Shown here: piece after piece, positions 19,451-28,283 of the stretch | Layout: each line of letters opens with the position of its first letter | Position numbering within the stretch: the first letter of the stretch is position 1 | DNA from: Neptunomonas marina | GTDB taxonomy: Bacteria; Pseudomonadota; Gammaproteobacteria; Pseudomonadales; Balneatricaceae | Reading direction: 5' to 3' | NCBI RefSeq assembly: GCF_004005935.1 | Contig: NZ_SACQ01000001.1 | Span: 465,485-529,484 of the forward strand | Length of the DNA: 64,000 nt | Translations under genes and position numbers: made by a program | The notes under the pieces: generated by a model | The model's database searches: none | Told to the model about the DNA's origin: nothing | What the model saw: the letters and a program-made list of their open reading frames with translations, nothing else

Positions 19451-19542
19451 GGGGTCTCTTGGGGTCCTTAGGCGGTTGCTGAGTAGGCGTATTATGTTAC
19501 ATTAGCTCGCTTCAAGCTGAGAACTCTTTCTGGAGAAATAAC

Positions 19543-20613
19543 TTGTCCGACTTTTTCTTTGAATATGGCCTTTTTTTAGCGAAGGCGATCACTGTTCTAA
19601 TCACTATTCTGCTGATCGTTGTAGGTGTTGGCGTGCTGGGTGGTCGTAATAAGCGCGATGCATCAGAAGGTGAGGTAGAGCTGACATCATTGAACGATCA
19701 GTTTGATGATATGAAGGACGCCATCGAAGCTGCCGTGCTTGATCGTGAGGCTTACAAGCAGCTCGCCAAAGAGCAGAAAAAGAAGGATAAAGAAGAGAGC
19801 AAGAAACGTAAAAAGACGCTGAAGCAAGGCAGTATGCCTGAGTCGGCGGAGCGTAAGCGTGTTTATGTTTTGGATTTTGATGGTGACATCAAAGCATCTG
19901 AAGTGGATCCGCTGCGTGAGGAGATTTCGGCGGTGCTAACGTTTGCGCGCCCTGAAGATGAAGTGGTGATTCGCCTTGAAAGTGGCGGTGGCTTGGTGCA
20001 CACCTATGGCTTGGCTGCATCCCAGTTAGAGCGCATTAAAGCGCGTAACATTCCACTGACTGTTTGTGTTGATGAGGTTGCAGCTAGTGGTGGCTATATG
20101 ATGGCGTGCTTGGCAGATAAGCTGCTGGCGGCTCCGTTTGCCATTGTCGGCTCGATTGGCGTTGTGGCGCAGCTACCTAATTTCCACCGTCTATTACAAA
20201 AACATGATGTTGACTATGAGATGTTCACTGCAGGTGAGTACAAGCGCACAGTCACGATGTTTGGTGAAAACACCGAAAAGGGCAAAGAAAAGTTCATCGA
20301 AGAGCTTGAAGATACGCACGCGCTGTTTAAAGAGTTTGTAAGCCAGTACCGTCCGCAACTAGATATCGAAAAAGTCGCCACGGGTGAAGTGTGGTTTGGC
20401 AAGCGTGCTCTGGCTGAGCAGTTGGTGGATGAGCTAACAACGAGTGACGATTACCTGATGAAAGCGTGCGAAGAATCTGATGTATACCGTGTACGTTACG
20501 AGGTCAAAAAGACGTTGCAAGAGCGCATCAGTGACATGACGATTAAAACAGCAGACGGTCTTTTTACTAAAGCATTGTCGCGTCTTGCTAACAGTCGTTT
20601 TATCTCTCGCTAG
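19543..20613 (+). CDS. sohB: Inner-membrane serine protease SohB
   Basis: SohB is a signal peptide peptidase A-family (S49) membrane protease. The 356-residue protein starts with TTG 19543 behind GGAG, and has an N-terminal membrane segment (about 10-32), a charged Lys/Glu-rich linker (55-105), and the ClpP-like protease domain. The catalytic serine lies in VAASGGYMMAC (about 190) and the general-base lysine follows in the GEYKRT motif (about 238). Length is close to E. coli SohB (349). It is thought to clear signal peptides or misfolded periplasmic proteins. Confidence 0.93.
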   Translation: MSDFFFEYGLFLAKAITVLITILLIVVGVGVLGGRNKRDASEGEVELTSLNDQFDDMKDAIEAAVLDREAYKQLAKEQKKKDKEESKKRKKTLKQGSMPESAERKRVYVLDFDGDIKASEVDPLREEISAVLTFARPEDEVVIRLESGGGLVHTYGLAASQLERIKARNIPLTVCVDEVAASGGYMMACLADKLLAAPFAIVGSIGVVAQLPNFHRLLQKHDVDYEMFTAGEYKRTVTMFGENTEKGKEKFIEELEDTHALFKEFVSQYRPQLDIEKVATGEVWFGKRALAEQLVDELTTSDDYLMKACEESDVYRVRYEVKKTLQERISDMTIKTADGLFTKALSRLANSRFISR

Positions 20614-20679
20614 CTATTGAATTCACAGGAAATCTATTAATAGTTGCTTGCTTGGATTAATTCCTTTCTAATAGTGATG

Positions 20680-20697
20680 TTTCAAACACGTTCGAAA
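20680..20697. promoter_or_regulatory. PsrA-type operator upstream of the TetR regulator
   Basis: TTTCAAAC-AC-GTTCGAAA is an 18-bp palindrome with 7 of 8 arm positions symmetric. It resembles the G/C-AAAC-N(2-4)-GTTT-G/C box bound by Pseudomonas PsrA. It lies directly before the AGGAGG ribosome binding site of the PsrA-like gene, so autorepression is likely. Confidence 0.65.
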
Positions 20698-20708
20698 GGA
20701 GGCGAGGG

Positions 20709-21368
20709 TTGCAGCAATCGAAAACGGCTCGGCAAATACAGAAGGCCGCAGAAGCATTATTTGCCGAACAGGGGTTCAGTGAAACAACAATGCGGCAGAT
20801 CACCACAGCTGCGAAAGTAAATTTGGCAGCTGTGAACTACCACTTTGGCTCAAAGCAGGGGTTGATCGAGTCGGTGGCTGATAAATACGTGGCGCCGTTT
20901 GTGGGTCACTTGCAAGACGCTGTTTGCACAACGCGCTACACCCACCAAGGCACCACGGTTGCTACTGAAGAGCTGCTCGAGATGCTCATGCGTGCGCTGC
21001 TCAAAGTGCACCAAACTAACGGCCATGCCTTAGCTATCTTCTCTAGGCTGCTTGACCTTTCCTATGTGCCTGGTCAGGATGAGTTTCGAGTGTTTCTTAC
21101 CTCAAAGTACCGCGAGAGCTTGGACGACTTTATTCTACTGCTTCGCCAAGACGCCGCACCGATGCATGATGACGAGTTCTTCTGGCGGATCCACTTCTTA
21201 TTAGGCTCCATGATCTTTACTTTGAATAACTACCGAGTTTTAGCCGGCCTCGGTGGCTCAAAAGATGATGAAGACATTGAAGTTGAACGCGTCTTACATC
21301 GTATGATCCCTGTCTTAACGGCTGGATTCCTCGCGCGGCCAGAGAGCACGTTTGTTAGTCGTATCTAA
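20709..21368 (+). CDS. psrA: TetR-family regulator, PsrA-like
   Basis: This 219-residue TetR regulator has an N-terminal HTH (AEALFAEQGFSETTMRQITTAAKV, split; then NLAAVNYHFGSKQGLI, residues about 12-52) and the C-terminal region ELFWRIHFLLG-like (EFFWRIHFLLGSMIF, about 159) typical of PsrA. PsrA in Pseudomonas responds to long-chain fatty acids and controls beta-oxidation and rpoS; it too sits next to nagZ. Start is TTG 20709 with an ideal AGGAGG six bases upstream. It overlaps the YkuD gene by one base, forming an operon with nagZ. Confidence 0.8.
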   Translation: MQQSKTARQIQKAAEALFAEQGFSETTMRQITTAAKVNLAAVNYHFGSKQGLIESVADKYVAPFVGHLQDAVCTTRYTHQGTTVATEELLEMLMRALLKVHQTNGHALAIFSRLLDLSYVPGQDEFRVFLTSKYRESLDDFILLLRQDAAPMHDDEFFWRIHFLLGSMIFTLNNYRVLAGLGGSKDDEDIEVERVLHRMIPVLTAGFLARPESTFVSRI

Positions 21369-21844
21369 TGTATATCCGAATTTCGATCCCTACCCAAACG
21401 CTAACGCTGGTGCAAGATGAGCGTTCGGTTTTAACGTTTCCTGTCTCGACGGCCCTAAATGGTGCAGGCGAGCAAAATGGTAGTGGTTGCACGCCGCGCG
21501 GCGCACACATTATTCGGGCTAAAATCGGTGCGCAAATGCCAGAGGGAGCGGTTTTCGTAGGTCGCCGTTTTACCGAAGAGGTGTATTCTGACGCGCTGGC
21601 TGAGCAGTTCCCAAAGCGAGATTGGATTCTAACGCGGATTTTATGGCTAAGTGGCACCGAGGTTGGCTTCAACCGTTTGCAAAACTGCGACACGATGCGC
21701 CGTTACATATACCTGCATGGCACGCCAGACAGCGAGCCGATGGGTGTGCCGCTATCTCATGGCTGTATTAGGATGCGCAACGCCGATATCATCACACTTT
21801 TTGACTTGGTGCCCGTAGGTACTGAAGTCTTTATTGAGGAGTAA
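21368..21844 (+). CDS. Cytoplasmic YkuD-fold enzyme, probable L,D-carboxypeptidase (ElsL-like)
   Basis: This 158-residue protein is essentially a bare YkuD (L,D-transpeptidase) domain. It has a His in YLHGTPDSEPMG (about 115) and the catalytic SHGCIRMRN (Cys about 137). The protein begins directly with the domain (MYIRISIPTQ) and has no signal peptide, so it should stay in the cytoplasm, where crosslinked murein is absent. Cytoplasmic YkuD proteins such as ElsL of Acinetobacter baumannii trim recycled tetrapeptides to tripeptides. The gene overlaps psrA by one base and lies two bases before nagZ, a cytoplasmic murein-recycling enzyme, which supports that role. Confidence 0.78.
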   Translation: MYIRISIPTQTLTLVQDERSVLTFPVSTALNGAGEQNGSGCTPRGAHIIRAKIGAQMPEGAVFVGRRFTEEVYSDALAEQFPKRDWILTRILWLSGTEVGFNRLQNCDTMRRYIYLHGTPDSEPMGVPLSHGCIRMRNADIITLFDLVPVGTEVFIEE

Positions 21845-21846
21845 CT

Positions 21847-22857
21847 ATGCCTGCCGGACGTTTAATGTTGGATCTCGTTGGTACAGAGATCGCACCCCGC
21901 GAACGTGAGCTCTTAGCTCACCCCGAAGTCGGCGGCTTAATTCTGTTTACGCGTAACTATTCGAGCCAAGCGCAGCTTAAGGCTTTGGTTGATGACATCC
22001 GCAGCATTGCTCCCGATATATTGATCGCGGTTGACCATGAAGGTGGGCGCGTGCAGCGTTTTCGCGACGGATTTGTGCGGATTCCGCCAATGGCTGCTAT
22101 CGCGCGCTTATGGCAGCAAGATCAAGCGGCAGGGTGTGCCGCCGCAAAAGAGCTGGCTTGGCTGATGGCGATTGAACTAACCCAGCTTGATATCGATATC
22201 AGCTTTGCGCCAGTGCTTGATCTGGATTGGGGGCGCAGTGAAATTATTGGTGATCGCGCGTTTGGTGATAACCCTGAGCAGGTCATTGCGTTAACTACTG
22301 CGTTTATAGCGGGTATGAAGGAAGCGGGTATGGCTTCTACAGGCAAGCATTTCCCGGGACATGGCTGGGTTGTGGCCGACTCGCATTTAGATATCCCGCG
22401 CGATGAACGCTCACTCGAGCAGTTGCGCGGTGCCGATCTTATTCCGTTTGGTGCATTAGTGGATGCAGGTATGGAAGCTGTCATGCCTGCTCATGTGATC
22501 TACGAGCAGGTAGATCAGAACACTGCTGGATTCTCGCAGTTTTGGCTGCAAGAGGTGCTCAGGGGTGAGATGGGTTTTGATGGTGTGATCTTCAGCGATG
22601 ATCTCACAATGGAGGGCGCGCGCGTTGCTGGTGATTATCCATCCCGTGCCAAAGCTGCACTAGAGGCGGGTTGTGACATGGTATTGGTATGTAACAACCC
22701 GGAAGCTGCAGTCGAGGTGCTTGATTACCTGCAGGACAACCCAGACGCTAGCCCTGCCAGCCGTATTGCTCGTATGCGTTACCAGCCTGCGTTGGCAGTA
22801 AAAGATGAGAGCCGTTATAGACGCGCCAAGGCGATAGCGGCAAGCCTATTGGGTTGA
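21847..22857 (+). CDS. nagZ: Beta-N-acetylhexosaminidase NagZ
   Basis: NagZ removes N-acetylglucosamine from 1,6-anhydro-muropeptides during cell-wall recycling in the cytoplasm; in species with inducible AmpC its product also signals beta-lactamase. The 336-residue GH3 protein shows the family set: AVDHEGGRVQRFRDGF (about 60), KHFPGHGWVVADSHLDIPRD with the His/Asp acid-base dyad (about 167-186), and the nucleophile Asp in FSDDLTMEGA (about 247). Length equals E. coli NagZ (341) closely. It is the last gene of the psrA-YkuD-nagZ operon. Confidence 0.96.
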   Translation: MPAGRLMLDLVGTEIAPRERELLAHPEVGGLILFTRNYSSQAQLKALVDDIRSIAPDILIAVDHEGGRVQRFRDGFVRIPPMAAIARLWQQDQAAGCAAAKELAWLMAIELTQLDIDISFAPVLDLDWGRSEIIGDRAFGDNPEQVIALTTAFIAGMKEAGMASTGKHFPGHGWVVADSHLDIPRDERSLEQLRGADLIPFGALVDAGMEAVMPAHVIYEQVDQNTAGFSQFWLQEVLRGEMGFDGVIFSDDLTMEGARVAGDYPSRAKAALEAGCDMVLVCNNPEAAVEVLDYLQDNPDASPASRIARMRYQPALAVKDESRYRRAKAIAASLLG

Positions 22858-22890
22858 TCGCGAGATTTTCTGTTTGCAAAGGAGTGAAAC

Positions 22891-24039
22891 ATGGATGCTG
22901 ATGCAAAAGCGATACTGAACACTGTGACCACTTGGTTAGTCGATAACCTAGCGCTTGGACAGGAAAATAGTTGGGTTTTGAGTGTGTTTGTCGTCATTTT
23001 GACCACGGCGATTGTCGCGCTCTTTGTTAAAAAGTTCTTCTTTAAGCTTGCCCAACAACTCCTGAGAACCCGCAATGTGTGGGATGACTTGCTAGTGGAG
23101 GCTGCACGCCGCCCTGCAGTGACGTTGATCTGGGTGTTAGGCGGTAGCTGGGCCATTGATATCATCGATGCTAAAACGGGTACGGTACTGCTCGATATTA
23201 TCGACCCGCTACGTAAAGTGGCGGTTATCGTACTGATCGGCTGGTTCTTGGTGCGTTTCGTTAAGCGCGCAGAAACTGCATTGATTGACCCTCAGGGTAT
23301 CGATACCTCGATGGATGAAACCACGGTTTCCGCGATTGGTAAGCTTATTCGCCTGGCGCTGGTGGTCACAATCGCATTAGTGGTGTTGCAGAGCTTCGGA
23401 TATAGTATTTCTGGCGTCTTGGCATTTGGTGGTATTGGCGGTTTGGCGGTAGGTTTTGCAGCAAAGGATCTGCTGGCAAACTTCTTTGGCGGTTTGATGA
23501 TCTATCTCGATCGGCCATTCAAAGTAGGAGACTGGGTGCGTTCGCCCGACCAAAATATCGAGGGTACCGTTGAAGATATTGGTTGGCGCCTCACACGAAT
23601 CAGAACCTTTGATCAGCGGCCGCTCTATGTGCCTAACGCTACCTTCACAAGTATCTCTGTGGAAAACCCATCGCGAATGAAAAACCGCCGCATCTACGAG
23701 ACAGTTGGCGTGCGCTATTGTGATGTTACGCGGATTCAGGCCATCGTGTCTGATGTAAAGACGATGTTACAGAACCATCCCGAGATCGATACGCGCCAGA
23801 CTCTGATCGTCAACCTCAATCAGTTTTCCCCTTCATCACTGGACTTCTTCGTTTACACGTTCACGAAAACCACAAACTGGGTGAAGTACCACGAGGTAAA
23901 GCAGGATGTACTGTTACAAATTATGGCGATTGTTGAAGGGCACGACGCTGAAGTTGCATTCCCAACACAAACGCTACATGTTGAGGGGATTTCGCAGGCT
24001 CAGGCATTATCGTTAGAGCGGGCTGATATCCAGCAGTAA
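22891..24039 (+). CDS. MscS family mechanosensitive channel
   Basis: This 382-residue small-conductance mechanosensitive channel has four or five N-terminal hydrophobic segments. The pore-lining helix is GVLAFGGIGGLAVGFAAKD (about 170-190, the Gly/Ala-packed MscS TM3), followed by the beta domain (VGDWVRSPDQNIEGTVEDIG) and a mixed C-terminal domain. Such channels release solutes on hypo-osmotic shock, useful to a marine cell that takes up compatible solutes. A good RBS (AAAGGAG) precedes ATG 22891. Confidence 0.92.
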   Translation: MDADAKAILNTVTTWLVDNLALGQENSWVLSVFVVILTTAIVALFVKKFFFKLAQQLLRTRNVWDDLLVEAARRPAVTLIWVLGGSWAIDIIDAKTGTVLLDIIDPLRKVAVIVLIGWFLVRFVKRAETALIDPQGIDTSMDETTVSAIGKLIRLALVVTIALVVLQSFGYSISGVLAFGGIGGLAVGFAAKDLLANFFGGLMIYLDRPFKVGDWVRSPDQNIEGTVEDIGWRLTRIRTFDQRPLYVPNATFTSISVENPSRMKNRRIYETVGVRYCDVTRIQAIVSDVKTMLQNHPEIDTRQTLIVNLNQFSPSSLDFFVYTFTKTTNWVKYHEVKQDVLLQIMAIVEGHDAEVAFPTQTLHVEGISQAQALSLERADIQQ

Positions 24040-24040
24040 T

Positions 24041-24070
24041 AAAAAAGCCAGCGAATTCGCTGGCTTTTTT
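24041..24070. terminator. Bidirectional terminator between mscS-like gene and csiV-like gene
   Basis: AAAAAAGCCAGCGAATTCGCTGGCTTTTTT is a perfect palindrome (stem GCCAGCGAA/TTCGCTGGC) with A- and T-runs on either side; it serves both convergent transcripts. Confidence 0.9.
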
Positions 24071-24086
24071 GTGTCTGATGTTCAAC

Positions 24087-24653
24087 TCAGTTTAGCGGTA
24101 CGGCGTATACAACCATGCCAAATAACGGGTGATCGATATAGTGGGCTTCTTTGGAGCGCATACGACGCGGAAGATCTAACGTGGTCGTGATCATTTGTGT
24201 TGACCCATCTGCCATCACAACATTTCGACGCAGTTGAAGGTTAGGTTTGAAGTGAAGATAGCGGCCGCGATCCACAGTGATAGCGCCTTCTACTTCATAG
24301 AATCCATCTGGCATTACCGAGCCTGCTCGAATGGCAACCGGCTTGGAGTTGCGGCTTTTAAGCACCGGTTGAGACCATGAACCGTGGTACAGGATGCGAT
24401 GCCCGGCAGCGTTTTCGATACGTCGACTGGTGGATTTTAGAAAGAAGCTAGCAGGTGAGCGCTCGCGGTAGCCGCTCTCTGCAAGACTAAATCCCGACGC
24501 AGGTGTTTGCTGTGGTGCCGGCCACAGCTCATCAGTCATGCTACTGTCGCGGCTGAAAATGATCACTTCAATGCCGTAGTATGTTGCCGCGCTGGCGGTT
24601 GCGCTAGCTAAGAGAAGTAGTGCAACCGTAATGCTGTGAATTAGAGTTCTCAT
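24087..24653 (-). CDS. CsiV-like periplasmic protein
   Basis: This 188-residue protein has a cleavable signal peptide (MRTLIHSITVALLLLASATASA). The mature part starts with the CsiV-type strand YYGIEVIIFSRDS and ends with DLPRRMRSKEAHYIDHPLFG and MVVYAVPL. CsiV of Vibrio is a periplasmic peptidoglycan-binding protein that partners with LpoA to activate PBP1A. The gene overlaps the end of mfd by 4 bases on the same strand, a neighbourhood commonly seen for CsiV-family genes. Assignment is by motif resemblance and context. Confidence 0.68.
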   Translation of the reverse strand: MRTLIHSITVALLLLASATASAATYYGIEVIIFSRDSSMTDELWPAPQQTPASGFSLAESGYRERSPASFFLKSTSRRIENAAGHRILYHGSWSQPVLKSRNSKPVAIRAGSVMPDGFYEVEGAITVDRGRYLHFKPNLQLRRNVVMADGSTQMITTTLDLPRRMRSKEAHYIDHPLFGMVVYAVPLN

Positions 24654-27600
24654 CCGTTTACCTTGCCGAGTTCCTTAAGTAACGACTCAACGGCTGCGAA
24701 GCGCTGTTCTGAGTCATCCATATCGAGCGAGAAGCGCAGTTGGCTAGCGCCTTCGAGCTTATATTTTTGTGGTTGTTTTTGCACCAGAGTGACGAGCGTG
24801 AACGGATCCACTTTGGGGTCACTGTCGAACTCGATTCTGCCGCTCTTTGAGCCAGCTTCCAGTTTAATGATGCCCAATGCATCCGCCAAGAGTTTTAACG
24901 AAGTTAGCCTGAACAGGTTCTTAGTTGCATTAGGGAGCATTCCAAAGCGGTCGATCATCTCGATCTGTAGCTCTTTCAGCTCAGCATCGGTTGCTGCGCT
25001 GGCGATCCGTTTATACATGATTAGGCGGTTGTGAACATCCGGGAGATAATCGTCGGGAATCAATGCCGGAAGTTGTAAATTAACCTCTGAGCCATGCTGC
25101 AGAGGCTTATCCATATTGGGTGTTTTGCCCTCTTTGATCGACTGGATGGCGTCCTCTAGCATCTCCATGTAAAGCGTAAAGCCGATGCCTTGAATCTGGC
25201 CGCTTTGCTCTTCACCAAGCAGTTCGCCTGCGCCGCGGATCTCAAGGTCATGTGTTGCCAGTGTGAAGCCTGCACCGAGATCTTCTGCTTGTGCGATCGC
25301 TTCAAGGCGTTTTTTTGCATCGCTGGAGATACTTTTCGGGTGTGGTGTCAGCATGTAAGCATAGGCTTGGTGGTGGGAGCGCCCCACGCGGCCGCGCAGC
25401 TGATGCAGTTGTGCTAAGCCAAACTTGTCGGCGCGATCAATGATAATGGTGTTGGCGTTAGGGACATCGATCCCGGTTTCAATGATCGTGGTGCACAATA
25501 AAATATTGTGCCGCTTGTGATAGAAGTCTGACATCACTTGTTCAAGCTCGCGCTCACGCATCTGGCCGTGACCAACGCCAATGCGCGCTTCGGGGACAAG
25601 CTCACGCAGGGTTTCAGCGGTTTTCTCGATCGATTTGACCTCGTTGTGAAGGTAGTAAACCTGCCCGCCGCGCAGCAGTTCACGCAAGATGGCTTCTTTC
25701 ACGATGGCGGGGTCGCTCTCGCGGACAAACGTCTTAACGGCTAAGCGTCGGGCAGGCGGTGTGGCGATAATCGAGAGATCGCGCATACCAGACATGGCCA
25801 TGTTTAGCGTGCGTGGGATAGGGGTGGCGGTCATTGTGAGGATATCAACCTCCGAGCGCAGCGACTTTAAGCGCTCCTTCTGTTGGACACCAAATCGGTG
25901 TTCCTCATCAATGATCACTAAGCCCAGGTTTTTAAACTGGACGCTCGATTGGAGTAGCTTGTGGGTGCCCACAATAATGTCGATCTGACCATCATGCAGT
26001 TTTTGGATAACGGCATCTTGCTGCTTAGCGGTTCTAAAGCGTGAAATAAGCTCAACGTTTACGGGCCAATCAGCAAAGCGGTCGCGGAAGTTCTCGAAAT
26101 GTTGCTGGGCAAGCAGTGTTGTTGGAACAAGCACAGCTACTTGTTTATTGGAGGCTGCCGCCATAAACGCTGCACGCATTGCCACTTCGGTTTTGCCGAA
26201 ACCGACATCGCCACAGACAAGGCGATCCATCGGCTGTGCAGAGGTCATGTCGCGTAATACGGCTTGAATGGCAAGGTCTTGATCCGGTGTTTCTTCGAAC
26301 GGGAAGCCAGCCGCAAACTGGGCATAACTTTGGTCTGGATCAGCAAAGCTGAAGCCCTTTCGCGCAGCTCGGCGAGCATAGATGTCGAGCAGTTCGGCTG
26401 CCGTATCACGAATCTTCTCAGCCGCTTTTTGGCGAGCTTTGCTCCATTGCTCAGTGCCAAGTTTGTGTAGCGGTGCAAGCTCGTCCGTTGCGCCCGAGTA
26501 GCGGCTGATAAGGTGTAGTGACGAAACCGGTACATAAAGTTTCGAATCATTCGCATAAGAGAGTGCAACAAACTCGTTAGCTTGGCCGTCTAGCTCGATC
26601 GTTTGTAAGCCGATGTAACGCCCAACACCGTGATCGACGTGGACTACCGGCGCGCCAACTGCAAGTTCGGCAAGGTTACGAACAACCAGATCTGATTGGT
26701 CTTTTTCTCGGGTTCGGCGGCGGCTTTGGAAGACTTGCTGACCGAATAGCTGGGGTTCGACAATCACCTGCACGATACCCGGCAGGTGTAGCCCCCGGCT
26801 GAGAGGGAAAACAGTTAGAAGCGGCGATTGGTCGCTCTCTTGGCACGCTTGCCATGACTCGCACACGGTCGGTGTGATATCAGCGCGCTTGAGTAGCTCA
26901 AGCAACGCTTCCCGGCGCCCGGCGGACTCGGCGCAGAAAATCACTTTCTCGCCTTGATTGTGCTTAAGGTTTGCCTCCAATGCCGCCAGTGGCGTGGCGG
27001 ATTGTGCATTAACTGACAGCTCTTCCGACTTCTTGCAGGCGAGGTTGGTGTGTCCGGCAGTGTCCGGTTGTGCGTCTTGAAATGTTTGTAGGCGGAAAAA
27101 CTGCTTCAGTGCACTGAAAAACTCCTCTTGTGGTAAGAAGATCTCCAGTGGTGCCAGTATTGGGCGCTCGATATCGTGACGGCGGTCTTCATATCGGCTC
27201 TCGGCATCCGCCCAAAATGTCTTCAGTGATGTTTCTAAGTTGCCTTCGCTAATCACAAGACTATTGTTCGGTAAATAGTCGAAGAGTGTTGCAGTGCTGC
27301 TGAAGAAAAGCGGCAGGTAGTATTCGATACCCGGAGGAGCAAAGCCGTTGTTGACATCGCTGTATGTTGGGCAGCGGCGATGATCCACATCAAACGCCTC
27401 GCGCCAAGCTTGTTTAAAGCGAGAGATCGCGGCAGGTGTCAGCGGAAACTCACGCGCAGGCAGTAAGCGGATGTTGTCTATCTTGTCTATCGAGCGCTGC
27501 GATTCAGGGTCGAAGGTGCGCAGTGTATCGATCTCATCATCAAATAGGTCGATACGATAGGGCGTCTCTGAACCCATCGGGAAAAGGTCGATGATCGAGC

Positions 27601-28099
27601 CGCGGATCGCGAATTCGCCGTGCTCGAAAACAGTCTCTACGGCGCGGTAGCCGGCGTTGCTTAACGAAGTTCGTAGTGCTTCTATGTCTAGTTGCTGGCC
27701 AGTATCCAGCATGAGTGTGTGGCCAGCCAGAAACTCGCTGGGCGCGATGCGGTGCAGCAGGGTGCTCACTGGGACAATAACTATGCCCTGCTTGAGCTGC
27801 TGTAATCGATGCAGAGTGCTAATGCGAGCCGATGTGATGTCTTGGTGTGGGGAGAAGGTGTCGTATGGCAGCGTTTCCCAGTCGGGGAAGGGCAGAATTT
27901 CAAGCGATTCCCCAGCGTAGAAGCGGATCTCGGCCTCTAGCAACGCGGCTGATTCACTATTTTGTGTGATTACCAGCGTCGGGGCGGCGTGCTCGCTTGT
28001 AGCTTGCGCGACCAATAAGCCTATGGCGCTATCGTGAACTTGACCGACCCATTTCGTATCCCCTGCTTTTTGCGGTAAGGGAAAGTTGAGTTGCGTCAC
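24650..28099 (-). CDS. mfd: Transcription-repair coupling factor Mfd
   Basis: Mfd displaces RNA polymerase stalled at DNA lesions and recruits UvrA. The protein is about 1149 residues, matching E. coli Mfd (1148). It shows the N-terminal UvrB-homology modules, the RNAP-interaction domain (PVVHVDHGVGRYIGLQTIEL, about 480), the SF2 translocase with Walker A GDVGFGKTEVAMRAA and DEEH box DEEHRFG, TRG motif ATPIPRTLNMAMSGMRDLSI, and a C-terminal UvrA-masking domain. I prefer GTG at 28099 as start because AAGGAG lies seven bases before it; ATG 28105 sits only one base after that site. Frame is open further to 28120. Confidence 0.96.
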   Translation of the reverse strand: MTQLNFPLPQKAGDTKWVGQVHDSAIGLLVAQATSEHAAPTLVITQNSESAALLEAEIRFYAGESLEILPFPDWETLPYDTFSPHQDITSARISTLHRLQQLKQGIVIVPVSTLLHRIAPSEFLAGHTLMLDTGQQLDIEALRTSLSNAGYRAVETVFEHGEFAIRGSIIDLFPMGSETPYRIDLFDDEIDTLRTFDPESQRSIDKIDNIRLLPAREFPLTPAAISRFKQAWREAFDVDHRRCPTYSDVNNGFAPPGIEYYLPLFFSSTATLFDYLPNNSLVISEGNLETSLKTFWADAESRYEDRRHDIERPILAPLEIFLPQEEFFSALKQFFRLQTFQDAQPDTAGHTNLACKKSEELSVNAQSATPLAALEANLKHNQGEKVIFCAESAGRREALLELLKRADITPTVCESWQACQESDQSPLLTVFPLSRGLHLPGIVQVIVEPQLFGQQVFQSRRRTREKDQSDLVVRNLAELAVGAPVVHVDHGVGRYIGLQTIELDGQANEFVALSYANDSKLYVPVSSLHLISRYSGATDELAPLHKLGTEQWSKARQKAAEKIRDTAAELLDIYARRAARKGFSFADPDQSYAQFAAGFPFEETPDQDLAIQAVLRDMTSAQPMDRLVCGDVGFGKTEVAMRAAFMAAASNKQVAVLVPTTLLAQQHFENFRDRFADWPVNVELISRFRTAKQQDAVIQKLHDGQIDIIVGTHKLLQSSVQFKNLGLVIIDEEHRFGVQQKERLKSLRSEVDILTMTATPIPRTLNMAMSGMRDLSIIATPPARRLAVKTFVRESDPAIVKEAILRELLRGGQVYYLHNEVKSIEKTAETLRELVPEARIGVGHGQMRERELEQVMSDFYHKRHNILLCTTIIETGIDVPNANTIIIDRADKFGLAQLHQLRGRVGRSHHQAYAYMLTPHPKSISSDAKKRLEAIAQAEDLGAGFTLATHDLEIRGAGELLGEEQSGQIQGIGFTLYMEMLEDAIQSIKEGKTPNMDKPLQHGSEVNLQLPALIPDDYLPDVHNRLIMYKRIASAATDAELKELQIEMIDRFGMLPNATKNLFRLTSLKLLADALGIIKLEAGSKSGRIEFDSDPKVDPFTLVTLVQKQPQKYKLEGASQLRFSLDMDDSEQRFAAVESLLKELGKVNG

Positions 28100-28283
28100 G
28101 GACATACTCCTTTTCATCACAGTTATCAGCGGCTGCGTATGTTACCTGTTGTGGCGTCAAAGAGATATAAGTCGCTGATTTCTGACACTGCTAAAGTCTA
28201 GAAGGCCCCGATTTGCCCGGAGAGTCAGAAAAGAGGATAATACGCCGCAGTTTTTTATACTGACGTAAATGTTGGAGATAACC

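Noticed and set aside
19475-19502. dif-like sequence upstream of sohB (TTATGTTACAT matches the XerD arm 10/11)
   Set aside because: The XerC arm matches only about 6 of 11 positions, and a 10/11 match is expected about once by chance in a window of this size on both strands.
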